A DNA stretch of 64,000 bases, taken from Agriotes lineatus. Its lineage: Eukaryota; Arthropoda; Insecta; Coleoptera; Elateridae. Shown in pieces: positions 21,400 to 35,600 of the stretch. The translations under genes were made by a program, and so were the position numbers. The number at the start of each line of letters is the position of its first letter. The first letter of the stretch is position 1. The stretch spans positions 24,127,495 through 24,191,494 of the forward strand of contig OW679203.1 of the NCBI GenBank assembly GCA_940337035.1, written 5' to 3'. The notes below the pieces were generated by a model, which saw only the letters and a program-made list of their open reading frames with translations, ran no database searches and was not told the origin of the DNA.

Positions 21400-23273
21400 G
21401 TTTTTATAACAAATTATTTACAACTTTGTGAACAAAATTCGAAGAAAATTACTTGATCACGTCAGCGGCAGATAATATTGTAAGAGGGGTTGCAGTCAAG
21501 ATGTAAGAACAGCCCAGAATAAGAATTGGAACGAAATTAGAAAAGGATAATTTAGAGCTTGAAGAAGGAAGAGTACAAAAATGTAAGTGGATAAAATTTT
21601 AAAAGAATGAATTATCAGAAGAATATAACTGCGATATAAAAGTAGTGAATTGAAGAAATTAATAAAACAGAATAGTAACGACACCACAATTTAATTAAAG
21701 AAAATTAGTTTATTAATTGAAGGTTACGTAAATGCTAAAGAACTGTACACTGTAAATATACACCTGTGGTTGAATAATATGTAAACGTATAGTATAATTA
21801 TTATTAGAAATACTGACTTTAATCATAAATACCAAATTAAGACAACTGCTGAATTCTGAAATAAAAGATCGTTATAAATGAATAATTAAATTGCCTCATA
21901 TCAATTTGTTATATTTATTGTGTATGTCTTAATTATAATCTGCAATAACCCAAGAGATAAGAGTCAACAATTGCGAGCTATGTCAATGACGATAAAGGTT
22001 AATAAAATTGATAAAACCCTGAGATTAAGAGTAAAATTAAATTTAAAAAAATACAAGAATTTTCATATAAGTCATAAGGACCACAGCAGTCTGTGTCTAA
22101 GGTAGGTGATACTCCGTATGCCTAGACCTTGTCCATAGCAAACAAACAAATTAGTTAGACCTCATGATACGCTTCGGGGCTCGTATATCTTAATATTTTG
22201 CAATTATGTCGAGCTACTACTAGTTATTTTGAAAATACCTTTTCTAAAATGCTGGTAAGAGAAGCCAATGAAGCAGATGGTGATTTATTATTATTCTATC
22301 TGCGATAGAAGCAACATATGATTGGTTAATAACGTATTGGTCTTATCTTATCACTAATTAAATAACATTAATAATTAATAATTCTACAAAGTAAATTTTT
22401 ATTAAATAACATTCACAGATAGCATTAACTTTAATCCATTCCTAAATATATCAAAGTATAATCTACTGACGAAAATGAAGATTCAAAAGAAGATAATTAC
22501 TTACATTTAAATAAGATTTTCTCATTCATAACGTTAATGTAAATTTTTAGAGAAAGAAGAAGATATTTTTATAAGTGCTACGCATTGTTATAAAACAATA
22601 AGCAAACATCTTTGCGGTACTATTACAAACTTGCTTTGCATCTATACAAAAGGCCTATATGGTTCCCGTTGTTTTTATACTACATATGCAATAGTTTGAT
22701 TGTAAAAGGTTGCAACAATGAAATAAAGCAAGATGAAAGCCAATTATCGATACGTCGACACACAATAATTTTATTGAATATATTGATAAATGCACGTGAT
22801 TTGGAAACTGTCTTTATAATAATTGTGTGTAGTTACAATATGCATAATCGAGTGTAAAAATAGCGCGATTGGCACAACTAATGATAAGTTATAGCAAAAA
22901 CAGTATGTTTGAAGGAAATGCAGGTACCCTACTCAAGGAATCGATTCCACTCAAAAGCTTTTCAGAGTAGCGAAGAAATTAGTCTGAATTTTGTCGTTCT
23001 CGAGGTATCATATTTACATCCGTCCAGAGTCACATACTTGGATTTTCATTTTCCTTTAAAGCGAATGTGGTTGCTGACTTCCATGTAGCTTCACGAGACG
23101 TTTCTTATAGTTTTAAGTTGGCGTGAGTGGTTGAGAGGTGGCAATAAAAATTGCAAACTTGTAAAAAACGGCCGAAGTAGAAAGCGGTACTACCAAAATA
23201 ATACAAAACTGATTAATGTAGTTTGTTGACTGTTTATACTTGTAATACAAAAAACTGCTTTCGTGTAATTATT
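21400..23273. other. AT-rich 5' flank of the channel gene; first exon(s) not identified
   Basis: This stretch should hold the promoter and any 5' exon of the gene that follows. A 49-codon open frame begins at an ATG near 22918, but it does not contain the His-Gly motif expected in the cytoplasmic N-terminus of this channel family. An acceptor-like TGTAG ends at 23221. No TATA box or initiator is convincing. Confidence 0.35.
22082..22136. repeat. 55-bp dispersed repeat (copy 1 of 2)
   Basis: The segment ACAGCAGTCTGTGTCTAAGG ... ATGCCTAGACCTTGTCCATA is repeated at 50233-50287 with about 85 percent identity by eye. No terminal repeats are seen. It may be the conserved core of a SINE or LINE tail. 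Confidence 0.55.
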
Positions 23274-23677
23274 ATGTGCATAATTACTTTAATTTATAGA
23301 ATATTTTGGCTTTTCTCTTTTGGATGTGCCATTGGATTTGCCGCATATTTCATTAATAATATATTTGATAAGTACATGAATAACCGAGTCATTGTCAGCA
23401 TAAGTACAAAATCAGTTTCTTCGACCGACATTCCTTTCCCAACAATTACGATTTGCAACATGAATCGAGTGCATAAAGGCAGAGCCGAGGCAGTAATGCG
23501 AAATGGGTAAGTCTAAAATCATTTGTGTGTATAAAAGTCCATTGTATTTGCTGTTTGTTTTTCAGATCGAAATTAGAGAAAAGGTACCTTAACAATATGT
23601 GTAAATACATTAAAAGTTTACCTCACCAACCAAATGAAGCTCAGGTGAAAGCTGATTTCATAAATTTTATAATTCAG
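23274..23677 (+). CDS. Channel gene exons 1-2: TM1 and start of the extracellular domain
   Basis: Exon 1 (23274-23506) encodes TYR-rich membrane segment YRIFWLFSFGCAIGFAAYFI, then the DEG/ENaC signature IPFPTITICNMN. It ends at GG|GTAAGT. Exon 2 (23566-23677) follows a 59-nt intron with a TTTTTCAG acceptor and adds a basic, mostly polar stretch ending CAG|GTAAGAG. The frame is open 17 codons upstream of the chosen ATG to a TAA near 23214. Confidence 0.85.
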
Positions 23678-26600
23678 GTAAGAGCATATTTGATATCAAT
23701 TACTTATAGAATTCCTGGTAATACCTATTTCAAGAATCTTAAAACACTTTGCCTTGATTTTGACTTCACTTGATAACACTTAATATAAAATAATATAAAA
23801 CGTATAGATACATACTTTTCAGTATTCTAAAAACACATTTTACTTAACCTAATTACTGCTTCAGATAACTGAAAAATATTAAACATTTTCGTTAGCGTTT
23901 TCGGTTTGTTCTGTTTTTATTTAATAAAAATATAAAATTTTGTAAAACAGTTTTCTTAAGAGCATACGTGATTTTCTAAAATTCTGAAAAAAATGTTCCA
24001 CCGCTTCAAACTATGTGAAACCACCAAGTTATTTCTGTATTACCGACTCCATATTATATTTAGCTTTTGATTTTTTATTTCCACGATATACACGTGTTTC
24101 TAAGTGCGTTGGGAATATTAAGAATATGATTCCTTGAATAATTTCATGAAGAAAAGCAGCTTCTTCCAAAATTGTGTAGTGAACGTTATTCTATTGAAAT
24201 TATTAATTATTTACACAATTAACGCGAATATCGTGCTAAATGTTAATAAAAAAGATTTGTAGATGACTGAAATAATGGAATTATATTTATAAATCTGTGG
24301 TCCACTAATCTTATAGTCAATTAACGGGCACATATAATTTATTATAATTATTTTGAAAACTACTGTATTCAATAATTCTACTCAGAAAGTTAAAAAATTT
24401 CGTCAAGGGTCTGTCATTTCGGTAGTCCGACGTTTCCCGGAATAAGGTATGGGTAGAACCTTAACTCGCCCATGATCTATGGTGAGATATAGACCTTACA
24501 AAGTGTTGAAAGAAATGAGCTAAAATGAATTTCGGGTTAAGCCGGTCCTACCCAAGACAGCGGCGCTATGCTACCACTAAGTTGGTATCGGAAATGCACC
24601 CCGCAAATATGTGGCCAATAGCAACCTCTGCATAGCATAGTAGTAAATTATCTTCCGTCATGTTACACCTTGCACGAAGGAAAATGCATCGTTAGCAGCG
24701 TGATTTTGCGTGGCGCGGCGGCTGATAGTTGCGTAAAAATTGGAAGCCCGATTTGTAGTGAAGTTCTTTTTCAACTACGGCTAACAGTTCTTCCAGGTAT
24801 TTCTTGCTTATATTTTTTATAGTTAGGTACTCCAGCATTGGTAGGATAGAATTATTGTAGATAGCTGTAATTATTGTATGTGTAATGACGTCCTCTAGGA
24901 ATCAGGATTAATATTATAGGGTCGATGTCATTTCGTTTGTTAAAGATATGCAATATATAGCTCTTTAAAAGTGATTCCTGGCGTATCGTCTGACCCCCTT
25001 TGTCTCGACTGTATCTAGCCGTGCAGTCCTTGCTACATAACGATGAGGTAAGTTGCTTTCCGAGGATTCAAAATATTCAATTTAGCACCTCTTTGAGGAA
25101 ATGTTAGCTTCTCCATTTCAGTCAAGCAACGCCCTAGCTTCCCTGGGTCGGCGCGAACTTATTTTGGGCAGCAATAGTAAATTATTGCTATATTGGCTAC
25201 CATGCCAAACATTATTAATCTTCTCATATCGACCTCGGGGAACAGCAAAATAGCCATAAGCAATTTGTATCTAAGTCACCCTGCAAAAGGCGCTTTGTTA
25301 CAGTCGAAACCAGTATTACGACAAAAGCCTGGCTACACGTCAGGGGAGCTAATTTGTTACAATCGAAACTGGTATTTGAACTTAACTTGAATGAAACGGG
25401 AGAGGTTAGTATTATTAATTAAGCAACGATTAAGTTAATTACAGACAGTAAAATTGGACGACAAATAATCAAAACTGACTTAATGAGAGTAACAACTATT
25501 CAAACTCTAAATTTTAAATGACAACTATGTTATGTAAAAATGGTGACACTTCGTCATATAAATGATCAGTTCACTGCACATTGTGCGTTTTAAAATTACT
25601 ACAACAGTCACAGTACCTTTAAGGGGTTCAGCAAACATTGCTTGTCGTCCAATGAAGCTGCCGATGCCGATGGCTCAGCAACTGCTAAGTTGCCTGAAGA
25701 AATGCGGGAATTATTTATATCCCCCAAAGGGGGCGAACAACGAAGTACGTAAACAACTGGAAGTTTTGCGAAACACGACACTCCGTTAAGGAAAACTAGC
25801 ATGACTGAGAATTCCAATTATTATCCCCCCAGGGCGACTATAGAGCTTCCAACTCCTCGATACGAATTCTCGGCTACGATTATTGCACAAACGTCGATCT
25901 TGACAAATGAGCACCCATTTCCACGTGAAAGGTAGAAATTGTCACAGGCGACGAACACAATGCAATACAACGGGGAGCTGCCGGTCAAAATACAGAGGAA
26001 ACTACTTCAAACTATTTCACCAGTTCAATCACAACGAAAGTCTTAATTAGACGAATCCCTAACGAGTTTAAGAATCTATCAGGAGTCGCAATCGCACACC
26101 CACTCTCACTTGTTGACTCTTTGAAGGCGAAAACGAGACTCGTGAAACTGAAAACATGCCGGGCTTAAGAGCCCAAAAATGTACAGCTGAACGAACACGC
26201 GGTTAACTGCCTGGATAAAGAGCAAGGGAGCCAAGCAAGTACGTTTGCGATCTCTCTTCCACTCAAATAACCAATTTATTTTAACGCCGCTTTTCGGCAA
26301 CTTCTTTGCGCTAAGCAACGGTCCGCCGTAGGATCAAAAACAGGCCATATTGACGCACGGGGAAGCGGTTGCAAGTAAACACAGAATTTGAAATGCGCTC
26401 TATGGGACCGAGCGATCTGAATACGGGAAGGAAACGAGAGATTTTCACCTGGCCTTAACATCTCGTTTAAAGTTATTAATTGAAACTTGACACGTTTTTA
26501 TTGGTATACCACCCCTTAAACGCAACAAAACCTGCTGGAAATGTTATCTTAGTCTTCCCTACGATACAAAAAATTAGTAAAGTAAGAAGCAGAAGGTACA

Positions 26601-29600
26601 AACGATATCTCGTGGCTCTCCCACTTAAGGACAGCTTGTCACCTACGCGCGACTATCTAATGTTTATGGTATTCTTTCTGATGAAAAAAGTTAGTGAAAT
26701 ATAAATCAGGTGGTAAAAAGTATGTCGTTTTCATTTAAAGACATTAATCCTTGTGTTGTATATGATAAGACTAATTATTTCTAGGATGTTAGAAAATGCA
26801 GCTGTAATTTACTATTGCGGCTCTTTAATAACATAACATCCATAAAAATTATATTGATTTTATATAGTTCTAAACGCCGAAACCTTATGAAATAATTATA
26901 AAAAGTGGTATTAGGAAAGTAAAAAATATTAATAAACATTTTTAGAGCTCTAGATTGAATGTGTTTTTAGAATATTGACCTATACACAAAATTACACGAC
27001 TTTGCTATAGTTTAGTCAACATCGTATCTCTTAAGATATACAATATTTCCATGCATACTCGTATCTGTATTTGGAAAATAGACACCTGTATAGTGTCCCT
27101 AAAAGGGCAAACTTATTAGTGGTATAGAAAGCGATCTACATGGAAGATAAGAAAAATATTATATAATTCTAAGATACTTAAATAAAACTAAAAAAGATAA
27201 ACTGTGTTATAACCGCTTTGAACTCAAAAATTTGATGATTAGAAAATCTCCTACAACTATTAGTGACTCACATGTATTAACAGAGTTGAGCTGATAGAAA
27301 TCCTAAAAACTTTTAAAAGTAAAAAGTCCCTTGACTAATAGCTTGTTGTATCTCGATTTACTTAATATTGGAGAATAGTATACCAACAAAAATGAAATAA
27401 AGCCTTAATACACCCAATATTAATAGAAAATCTAGCGCTAAAATATTATTAAGACATGTAATTCATCTTAGAAGATCTATTATAGTCTAAACATGGTTTC
27501 AGAAATTCCTGTAGCGATAGAATTAATAGTAAAACATCGTAAATTTAATCCTTCATTTACATACTATTTAGTGTTCGTCGTGGCAGTTTCCAAATTTAGA
27601 TTTTTCAACAGATTGCAAAGTATATTTGTTACTTTTACATTGTACAAAAAGTATGAATAGTCTGTAGCATCTTTCTGTAAATACATTTACTTTTTCTGAA
27701 ATCATACGAAATGCCCGGAATTTGTTTCTAAAAATTAGTTTGTTGATTTTTATCAATGTAATTGCTGGACAAAATATGTACTAGATCGGTGTTCATCACC
27801 GATCGGGTTTATTTTCTTCAACGCCAACGGAAATGACAGAAACTTTACTGCTATAGAATGCTGTGCCGTTGTAGAACGATTATCCATTTTAATACATTAA
27901 TTAAGCCAAATAATCATTAAATACAGGCTGACAAAGTTGTCTTGGATGGGTGGTGCAGACGGAAAACTGGAAAGGGATCCGAACAGTAGGTGCACCACCC
28001 AGCCTAAAAGTAAACTACTAAACATTTTGCTCCTTGAAAATGGGAAGTAGAGTAGCACTCCTATGATAGGGAGTACAAAAGAGTTACATTTAATATTAAA
28101 ACCGACATTTATTATTTAGTTTAGAACTTGATTGAATCTGTTTAATAATCTCTATTTTTTACAACATTATTAATGAATAAAATATTTCGAACACACAGTT
28201 ATGTATTTAAATGTAAGTTCTAAGCTGACATCTTAGATTTACTTTTACTAATTATCAGTTTGTCGTATTCTTAATTAATAAAATAATTTATAATTTTTAA
28301 AACGTACTTGCATATCTTCAGATGTCTCCAACATGTAACGAATTGCTGAAAAGTTGTATATGGCGCAAGGAAGTAGTTAATTGCAGTGAACTCTTTAGTC
28401 CTATTTTAACGGATATTGGAGCTTGTTGCAGTTTCAATCAGCTACCCCTAAAGTACATTTACCGAAATCCGTAAGTAGGCATGTGGTTAATCAAAGAAAT
28501 TACTAACTTTTGCTTACGTTTAGAGTCAACCTTAGCGTGTTTAATATAAGGCATCCAGAACTAGCAGAAGATTGGACCTTTGAAAATGGTTTTCCGCATA
28601 ATTCAACGCTTGCATCCCTTCCTCTTAAAATAAAAGGTAATTTTGAATTCATTAACAGTAATATAACAAACGACGAAGAAATATTTTTATACAATACCAG
28701 GAAAGTTTTTTTTTATATTCATGGGATGAGAAATATATTATTAGAAATGTTTATATCTATATACAGTTAATTTTTTCAATGTAAGTATTGTAGTATATTA
28801 ATACTGAATTTCCCAGATCAATAGTTATTTTCAATTATTGTTATTATTTTAATAATAAAGGTTAGATCGTGTTTCCCTTTCTATTGAATAAAGACATAAT
28901 TGAAAACCACACAACATTTCTAATATTTTTAGTCTACTTCTATCTTCAGGTGAAAGTTGAGCTGAGATTAAGATACTGCTCACAGGAAAAATCAATGTAA
29001 CAGTGATTAAGAATATAACACCTATTAATAAAATCTGTAAGACCTATTTTTCTGAAGCAATAAGACACTCCTGAATGATTCAACACCGAAAATTTAACGG
29101 AAAATATACTAGGCATCATTCAAAGACAAGTTGCCACACCATTAGAGATTGGAAATTATACCACATTATAGCAAACTATTTCATTTATACTAACTAGCTA
29201 AGTCTTAGCAACATTTCTGTTAAGAACAATATCTTCACTTTCAGCGAAAATCTTTGGAGAACAAGTTATATCTTAAAATTTAAAAAAACCTAATATGTAG
29301 CTGCTATACATTCATAGTTAATATCAGCATAGGAATGAGTCGGAAATTTCTCAACAAGCAAAGTCAATCAATAAAGACAAACTGCCATTATTAAAGGTAT
29401 TTGTCCAGAATAGTGTGGTAAAATAAAGATATATAGAACTTCTGCCCATACAGATGGATACGGATACTTTTCTGTTATTCTAACCGCTACGGTGGAGAGA
29501 AACGAGACGTTGAATGTTATACTGAATGTTATACTGAAAACTCATTTACGACATGAACAGGATATAGAATGCACACTGTTTGCTACAGTGGGAAACGGAC

Positions 29601-32600
29601 TCGGTCTTACTTCGAAAGTGCACATGCGTTCGTATAAAAGGCAGTTTGGTAAACACATAAAATATGATTATTACTATTTGCTCTGCGTCACTAAGTTGCT
29701 TTTTCTAGCCTGAAGATATTTGCGATGCTTCCAACTTATAAGAAGCCTTTCAAAGCGTCGTGATAATTTGCTGTCCTTGTGCCTGGATGAAGTTACCTTA
29801 TCTTCATCGGGTTGGTGCTTATTCCACCTTAAAAGCCACTACATATTTGATTTACAACGAAAAAGACATATAATGTAAACCGATACGTTATATTGAACAC
29901 ACGATAGTACAAGGAACAGATATCAACGAGTAACCTTGAGCTGGCTCGTAAGCTTCTAATGTTATGGGAGATGCCGCAGCTTGATGGCGTTAAAGCGAAC
30001 ACCCCTGAAAACAGGCTAAAGTAGTGTAACAAGGCGGGTTCTGGCGCCTAATGTGTCACTGCGCAGGTGTTAATAGGGGCTATAGTTGCCCGTCGCCAGA
30101 TATCATTCTTTGCGGTGGTGACGTTATTGTCTGGGAATTTTTACCGGATGTGGCCAGATGTGGGAGTGACGTCATTGTGTGGGAATTTTCACCGGATGTT
30201 AGGGTGGCGTCATTGTTTGGGGATTTGCACCGGATGTGGGAGTGTCCTAAGTAATTTAAAACATTACTGAAATGCGGGTAGAAAGATATTCTATCAGAAC
30301 TTATATTTTCAGGATGTATTGACTATACTACTGACCACAAAAAGCAATATGATCATAATTTTTTACGTTAACTACAGTATTTTTAATTTTTATATCTTGA
30401 GGTAACTCGATATAGCTACTTACTGTTAATGGAGTGTAATTATTTAAATTTACTTTTAATTGCAATATCTCGAGTAAACTCCAACCTGAATCACGTTCTT
30501 GAAAATCTTCTAATTTTGTCATAACTTTATTTTCCACATAGTTCACATACCATTGTTTTACATTAGTACCAGAATCATTTTTTTCATTTTTAGTAGCAAA
30601 CGTTTTAAATCTATCTCTCCGCCACTAGGTTTTATAAAATATGCGCTATATATTACATTAGCTTTAAACATTAAACTATTTTTTATAATCCTTTTTATTT
30701 TTATTGAAAAACTTTTATATGCTTTTGAATGAAATTCTTGGAGGTTCTTGTAACCTAAATTTACAATCGTACCAGTCCTTATTCGACTATGAAAACATGA
30801 CTTCACGTCTTCCCACACCAACTTGTTCTTTTGCTGCTGCTGCTACTGTTCACCGCCTGTACCTGAGACCACCTCTTTACTAATTTCACTTCTATTTTTT
30901 TTAATAATTGTCGCTGCCCCTTTAATAAACCATGATTTGTTTCTAAGTTGAATAGATTTTCATTTTTACTACTATGATTACGAATAAATCGGCTAACAAT
31001 TAAAATAGTTGTTACAGTATCAAATTGACTTATCGACACTCACGGCTGTGTGAGTACCAAATAACTAGACAAGTCCGGAAAATGTGCACGCTCACCCTGA
31101 AAATCGAAAGAAACAGGCTAAAGACCTCGGCTCAAATACGCTCGGGGTCCTAAAACGGGAGACCACACGGTAAGCGTGTTGAGGTATATATAAGGTGTTA
31201 TCAAATAAATGGGCGCCACAAGATCCAAATTAGGCGACCCACATTCAACCGGACCTTGAGGGTCAAACGGGGCGAAAAATACTCAAATACCTATTTCTGG
31301 AAACCACAGTGCAGCGACGAACGCAACAACCTACCTGTAGCGCGCATCCATCACGTCCGGGCCTCACCTTACATTGAGCGTAACATAGTGACTCAGTCAC
31401 CCTGTAAACAAACATACACAAGTCACAAAGGGGAAAAATAAGACGGTACAGTTAATACATCTATTGGGCCACTTCACATGACCAACCAACAGCTTACATG
31501 GTACCGACGTGGCCGGCACGTATAACAATCTGTACTAACCTACTTATGGAATACGCCCAGCTGGGAAGCGCTTTACCTAAGAATTACGACGCATGCTGTG
31601 GCGCACACAAGAACAAAATTAGTTCTAGCTAAATTACGACAAGTATATTACAAGTATATTATGAGTATATTACGCACGCGTGAGGTTCACACGTGAGTGT
31701 ACCAGACGCGAGAATGCGAGTTTAATTATAAATAACAAACAAGACGTCTCGCAACGGAGCACTGTAAGTACTGTATATAAGTTTATTGCCAGACATACAA
31801 GAATGAATTTAATGCAACACAAGCAAGGCAGCTCGCAGCGAAGCCGTGTACGGCACTATACATGAATTAGATGTAAAACAAACAAGACAGCTTGCAGCGA
31901 AGCCGTGTACGGCACTGTATATGAATTGAATGCAACACAAACAAGACAGCTCGCAGCGAATCGGTACGCGACACTAATGTTAATTTAGGCACATGCTAGA
32001 GAAACAGTTTATCGACACAATGTTCTTACCTGATTACTAGCTCGGCTTCAAAGACTGAAGGAATGCGCTACTTGTAGGTGTCGTCCGTTATTGCAGTAGT
32101 ATCCGGAATGTTCCCCCTTGCATCAAGCGTGGGTGTAATGTGACTGCCCCCTTGGCGAAACATGGAAATGGGCAAAGCTGTTAATTGGATCACTCGGCGA
32201 TTAATCCCGTCGAAATTTTGACGGACAACTTAGGCGTAACCCTCCTTCATACGGATGAATGAACCCAAACAGCAAGCCCCCGTTCAAACACCAACAACGA
32301 AACACGGTCGCCGGCCCGAAGGCACGGTGGCCGTCGAGGCCAACACGATCGCAGTGTCTCTCTAGGAACGCCGGCTCGAGACTAACTGATATCGACGGGC
32401 TAAACTTTCCAGACAGACGCGTTTTTACGTGTCAAGGACCAATCGAAAGCCAGAGCCACATCAAAACGCAGCTGTCTCTGTATCTGTTCGAGAGAAATCG
32501 ACAGATGATTCAAATAAAATTCGGAAAGGTTTTCTCACTCGCTTTCACGGGCTAAATTTTAAATAACTTAGAAAACAGAAGCTCTCACGATTTAAGGACA

Positions 32601-35600
32601 CGCAGCTGCAGAAGCGGGACCAAGAGCCACGTGCGGGCTAGGATTTTGCGTGATGCGGAAAGCTGCCGTAAAAAATGCTATAATGCCGAAACGGGTCTGA
32701 AATACAGGCGGACTCGCAAATTATGTACCAAAACTGTGATAAAGGCTTATTTAACTAATTTAATTACGGGAAAATATAAAATGGCCTGACATAGTTTTAT
32801 TTGAAAGTTTACTACATTTTCAACCTCATCGCTGTATTTTATAAGTCCTAATCCTAATGCGTCTCTGATTGTTTTTATAGAATTTGAACTAAATTCTGAA
32901 ATACTATCTGCTGCAGACATACTTGCTCGCGCGCCTGCTGTTGCAACACTAATTTTTGCAAACAGCCGCGATGGTATATTTAGTCCACACCGCAAATTCC
33001 CAGACAATGACGTCACCCCCACATTCAGTGCAAACTCCCAGACAATGACGTCACCCCCACATTCAGTGCAAACTCCCAGACAATGACGTCACCACCGCAA
33101 AAAATGACATATGGCGACGCAACATTTTGCGCCAGAACCCGCCTTGTTACACTACTCACAAATAAACAGTATACATTACATTCTTAAACAAAAGTGTTGT
33201 AAGTATGGTATCTAAGATGGAGGACGATGTAAAAATGCAAGAATTACACACACAGTAAATGGGTAATTACAGCCTAATGCAATAAATTAACAACAAAAAC
33301 ATGAGACGATGGATGGCGATGTTAAAAAGTCCAGAGATGGTAGCGTGGGAGGTGGATAGAATGTCACACGGAATTTGATAGCGGACGTGGGGCACTCCCT
33401 GGAATCGAAAAGTTTGGCCAAACGTTAGAAATCTGCCAGCATTAAGAAAAAAACCAAGCGAACGAAAAGATTCCGGGCGATACGCAGTTATGGTTGGATA
33501 AAAATCGATTCTCGGGGTCCTCCGGTTAAACTCTGCAGACATTTTGAGTACCCAATATCAACCGAAATCTCCTCACGACTGTGAACGACTGTTACTTCTA
33601 TCAGCTATGACATCACAAAAATGGAAACGCGTAAGCCGCACCGGCCATAAACATACATACGGTTCGCTTGATTACTGTCAACCTTCTCTTTAACGCAAGT
33701 GCGTAAAAGACCTGCTTCATGAGCAGATTTTCTGCTCGAGGACGAGTACTCACTACAGACGCTAGTCGCCTGTCTCTCGTCTAGCGCAAAATCATCCTTT
33801 CCAACGGTATAAAATCAGCTGCGTCCGCGGGAAATTGTACGCGGAAGAAAACGAATATCACACTTATGCTCAGAGAAAGATTTTGAACGGGAAATTGAGA
33901 TAATCACGAATGCATTATAATCTAATGGCTATCCAAATTAACTCTCGACCTAACCTTACAGAAAATGGAAAAGGAAATCGTAGATCCGAGGAATTTTCGA
34001 CAAACTAAAAAGAATTGGAAACATATTTAACATAAGATCTGCTGTAAGTCTATAACAACTCGGATCGTAATAATGACACATACTGATCCTCAAAACAAAG
34101 ATCAGAGCACAAAGAATTGTATGTGCAGGGCGCTGTGAGAGTGTGGAAGATAATACATAGGGATAACCACTACGAGTGAGATTATCGGAACGTTACAAGA
34201 ATATTAGAAAGGGATAAATATAACCATTTAATGATTGCAGAACAAGTCTTCGGTGAAGACCACGATATGCAATGGCACAATGCATCAATAGTAGCGAAAT
34301 TAGAAGAAGAGTTCGTAAGAAACTAAAAAAAGATACACACTGAGACACTACTTTTTCAAAAAACATAAAAACGGGCTACTGCCCATATACCGGCAACATG
34401 TATGTACATAGCTTCATAACTAATATACCATGTTTGTTCGACAATTATCCGACTTTATGCTATACAGCGCTCGTTTCACGTGTCGAAACAATTCTCATAT
34501 ATATTAGTTTTTAGAATCCCCTTTAGTTGCTTCGTCGCGTTTTTGTTGATCTTTACCACATTCTCAAATCTATTTTATTTCGACGGTTATTTAAATTTTG
34601 GGAACACCCAGAAATTGTAGGAGGCCGTTTCAGATCTGGGAAAAGGAATTAAGTACAAGATAAAATAAGATGAATGGGTGAAGCTTCCAATCTCCTCTTT
34701 TCCTGAGATGAGACCTATTTTTACTTACTACTTTCTCAGTTTCTTCAAAAATTCTAATTTCTTGTGCCTCTCATCTTATAGAGTCCTTATGATGAACAGC
34801 ACGTTAGTGGACAAGGAACAAAGTGACATCCTTTCTTTTTCTGGCGTTTTCCAATGAAAAGATTGGGCACAAGAATGCCAAACGTTTTGGGACAGTATGA
34901 AGCAAATTTTCTGGCCACCATAATCTTTGTCAATAATTTTGAAATGAACTCAGCTTCAATATCTCATGCCACCGCCTATCAAAGTCTACCGAATAGCTCC
35001 AGGACAACGCAGCTTGACAAATGTAGGCATTAAAGTCTCCTCAAACAGATCCCACAAATTTCATTGAAATGCAGAACCAGTAGGAAAGATATTGTTATTG
35101 GTCGAATATTTACCAGACAAACCTTGTACGCATGCCGCTATACTGGTGGCTAAGTTTCAGACTGGTAATCGTAAGTGATCAGTGAGCTCGCGTTCAAACC
35201 GCGAGGTAGGCAACACGGTACATGAAAAAGCAGACAAAAATAGTTCTTCTTGGTGCTTCTTTACGTGTCATATCCCGTCTTCCAAACGTTCACTATTACT
35301 ATACAAAATGTCTCTATATCTTCCGCAAATAGCAAGACTGCTTTAATATTTAGGATGGCCTTCCATTCCCGTATATTCTTTAGCCACGACATTTATCTCT
35401 TGCCGATTTTGCTCTTGCTCTCAATTTTGCGTTTTATTATTAATTCGAGTATACGATACTCTGCACGTAATATATGACCGAGATAAGACGTTTTTCGGCT
35501 TTTTTGCATTTATAAGGAACTTACTGTCAAAGTCCATGTCTTCACGCTGAAAGGAACAACCGACCAGATATAATATTTATTTGACCATTCTGTGCTCTAA

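Larger units (their letters stand above)
30023..33153 (-). mobile_element. Maverick/Polinton-derived element with CRE-bearing tandem repeats in its inverted termini
   Basis: The left end AGTGTAACAAGGCGGGTTCT at 30023 is mirrored exactly at the right end (33134-33153). Inward of each end are tandem copies of a unit of about 37 bp (GACGTCATTGTCTGGGAATT with flanking GTGGGGGT). There are three clear copies at about 33000-33085 and three diverged copies at 30115-30240. The right-hand copies hold an exact TGACGTCA. The element starts AG and ends CT, as Polintons do. Inside are decayed polymerase N-terminal coding sequence and an unassigned frame near the right end. Full Polintons are 15-20 kb, so this 3.1-kb copy is an internal deletion product. 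The expected 6-bp target duplication is not found. Confidence 0.65.

Noticed and set aside
27915..28010. GGTGGTGCAG / GTGCACCACC inverted words near a TGGATGGG stretch, considered as a tRNA or snRNA.
   Set aside because: No cloverleaf, box A/B spacing or Sm site could be built around it.
28637..28770. Reading the exon 4 frame on past 28636 to a stop at 28768.
   Set aside because: The residues beyond 28636 lack DEG/ENaC motifs, whereas the GTAATT donor joins in phase to exon 5, which restores the GL-V-L and YYCS blocks.
32259..32555. A 98-codon plus-strand frame rich in Arg, Pro and Ser inside the Polinton-derived element.
   Set aside because: No recognisable domain, and surrounding sequence looks like repeat DNA with matching open frames on other strands.
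34140..34325. A frame resembling the C-terminal end of a Penelope-type or other retroelement protein (RILERDKYNHLMIAEQ).
   Set aside because: Similarity rests on a few residues recalled from memory and the flanks contain no supporting motif.
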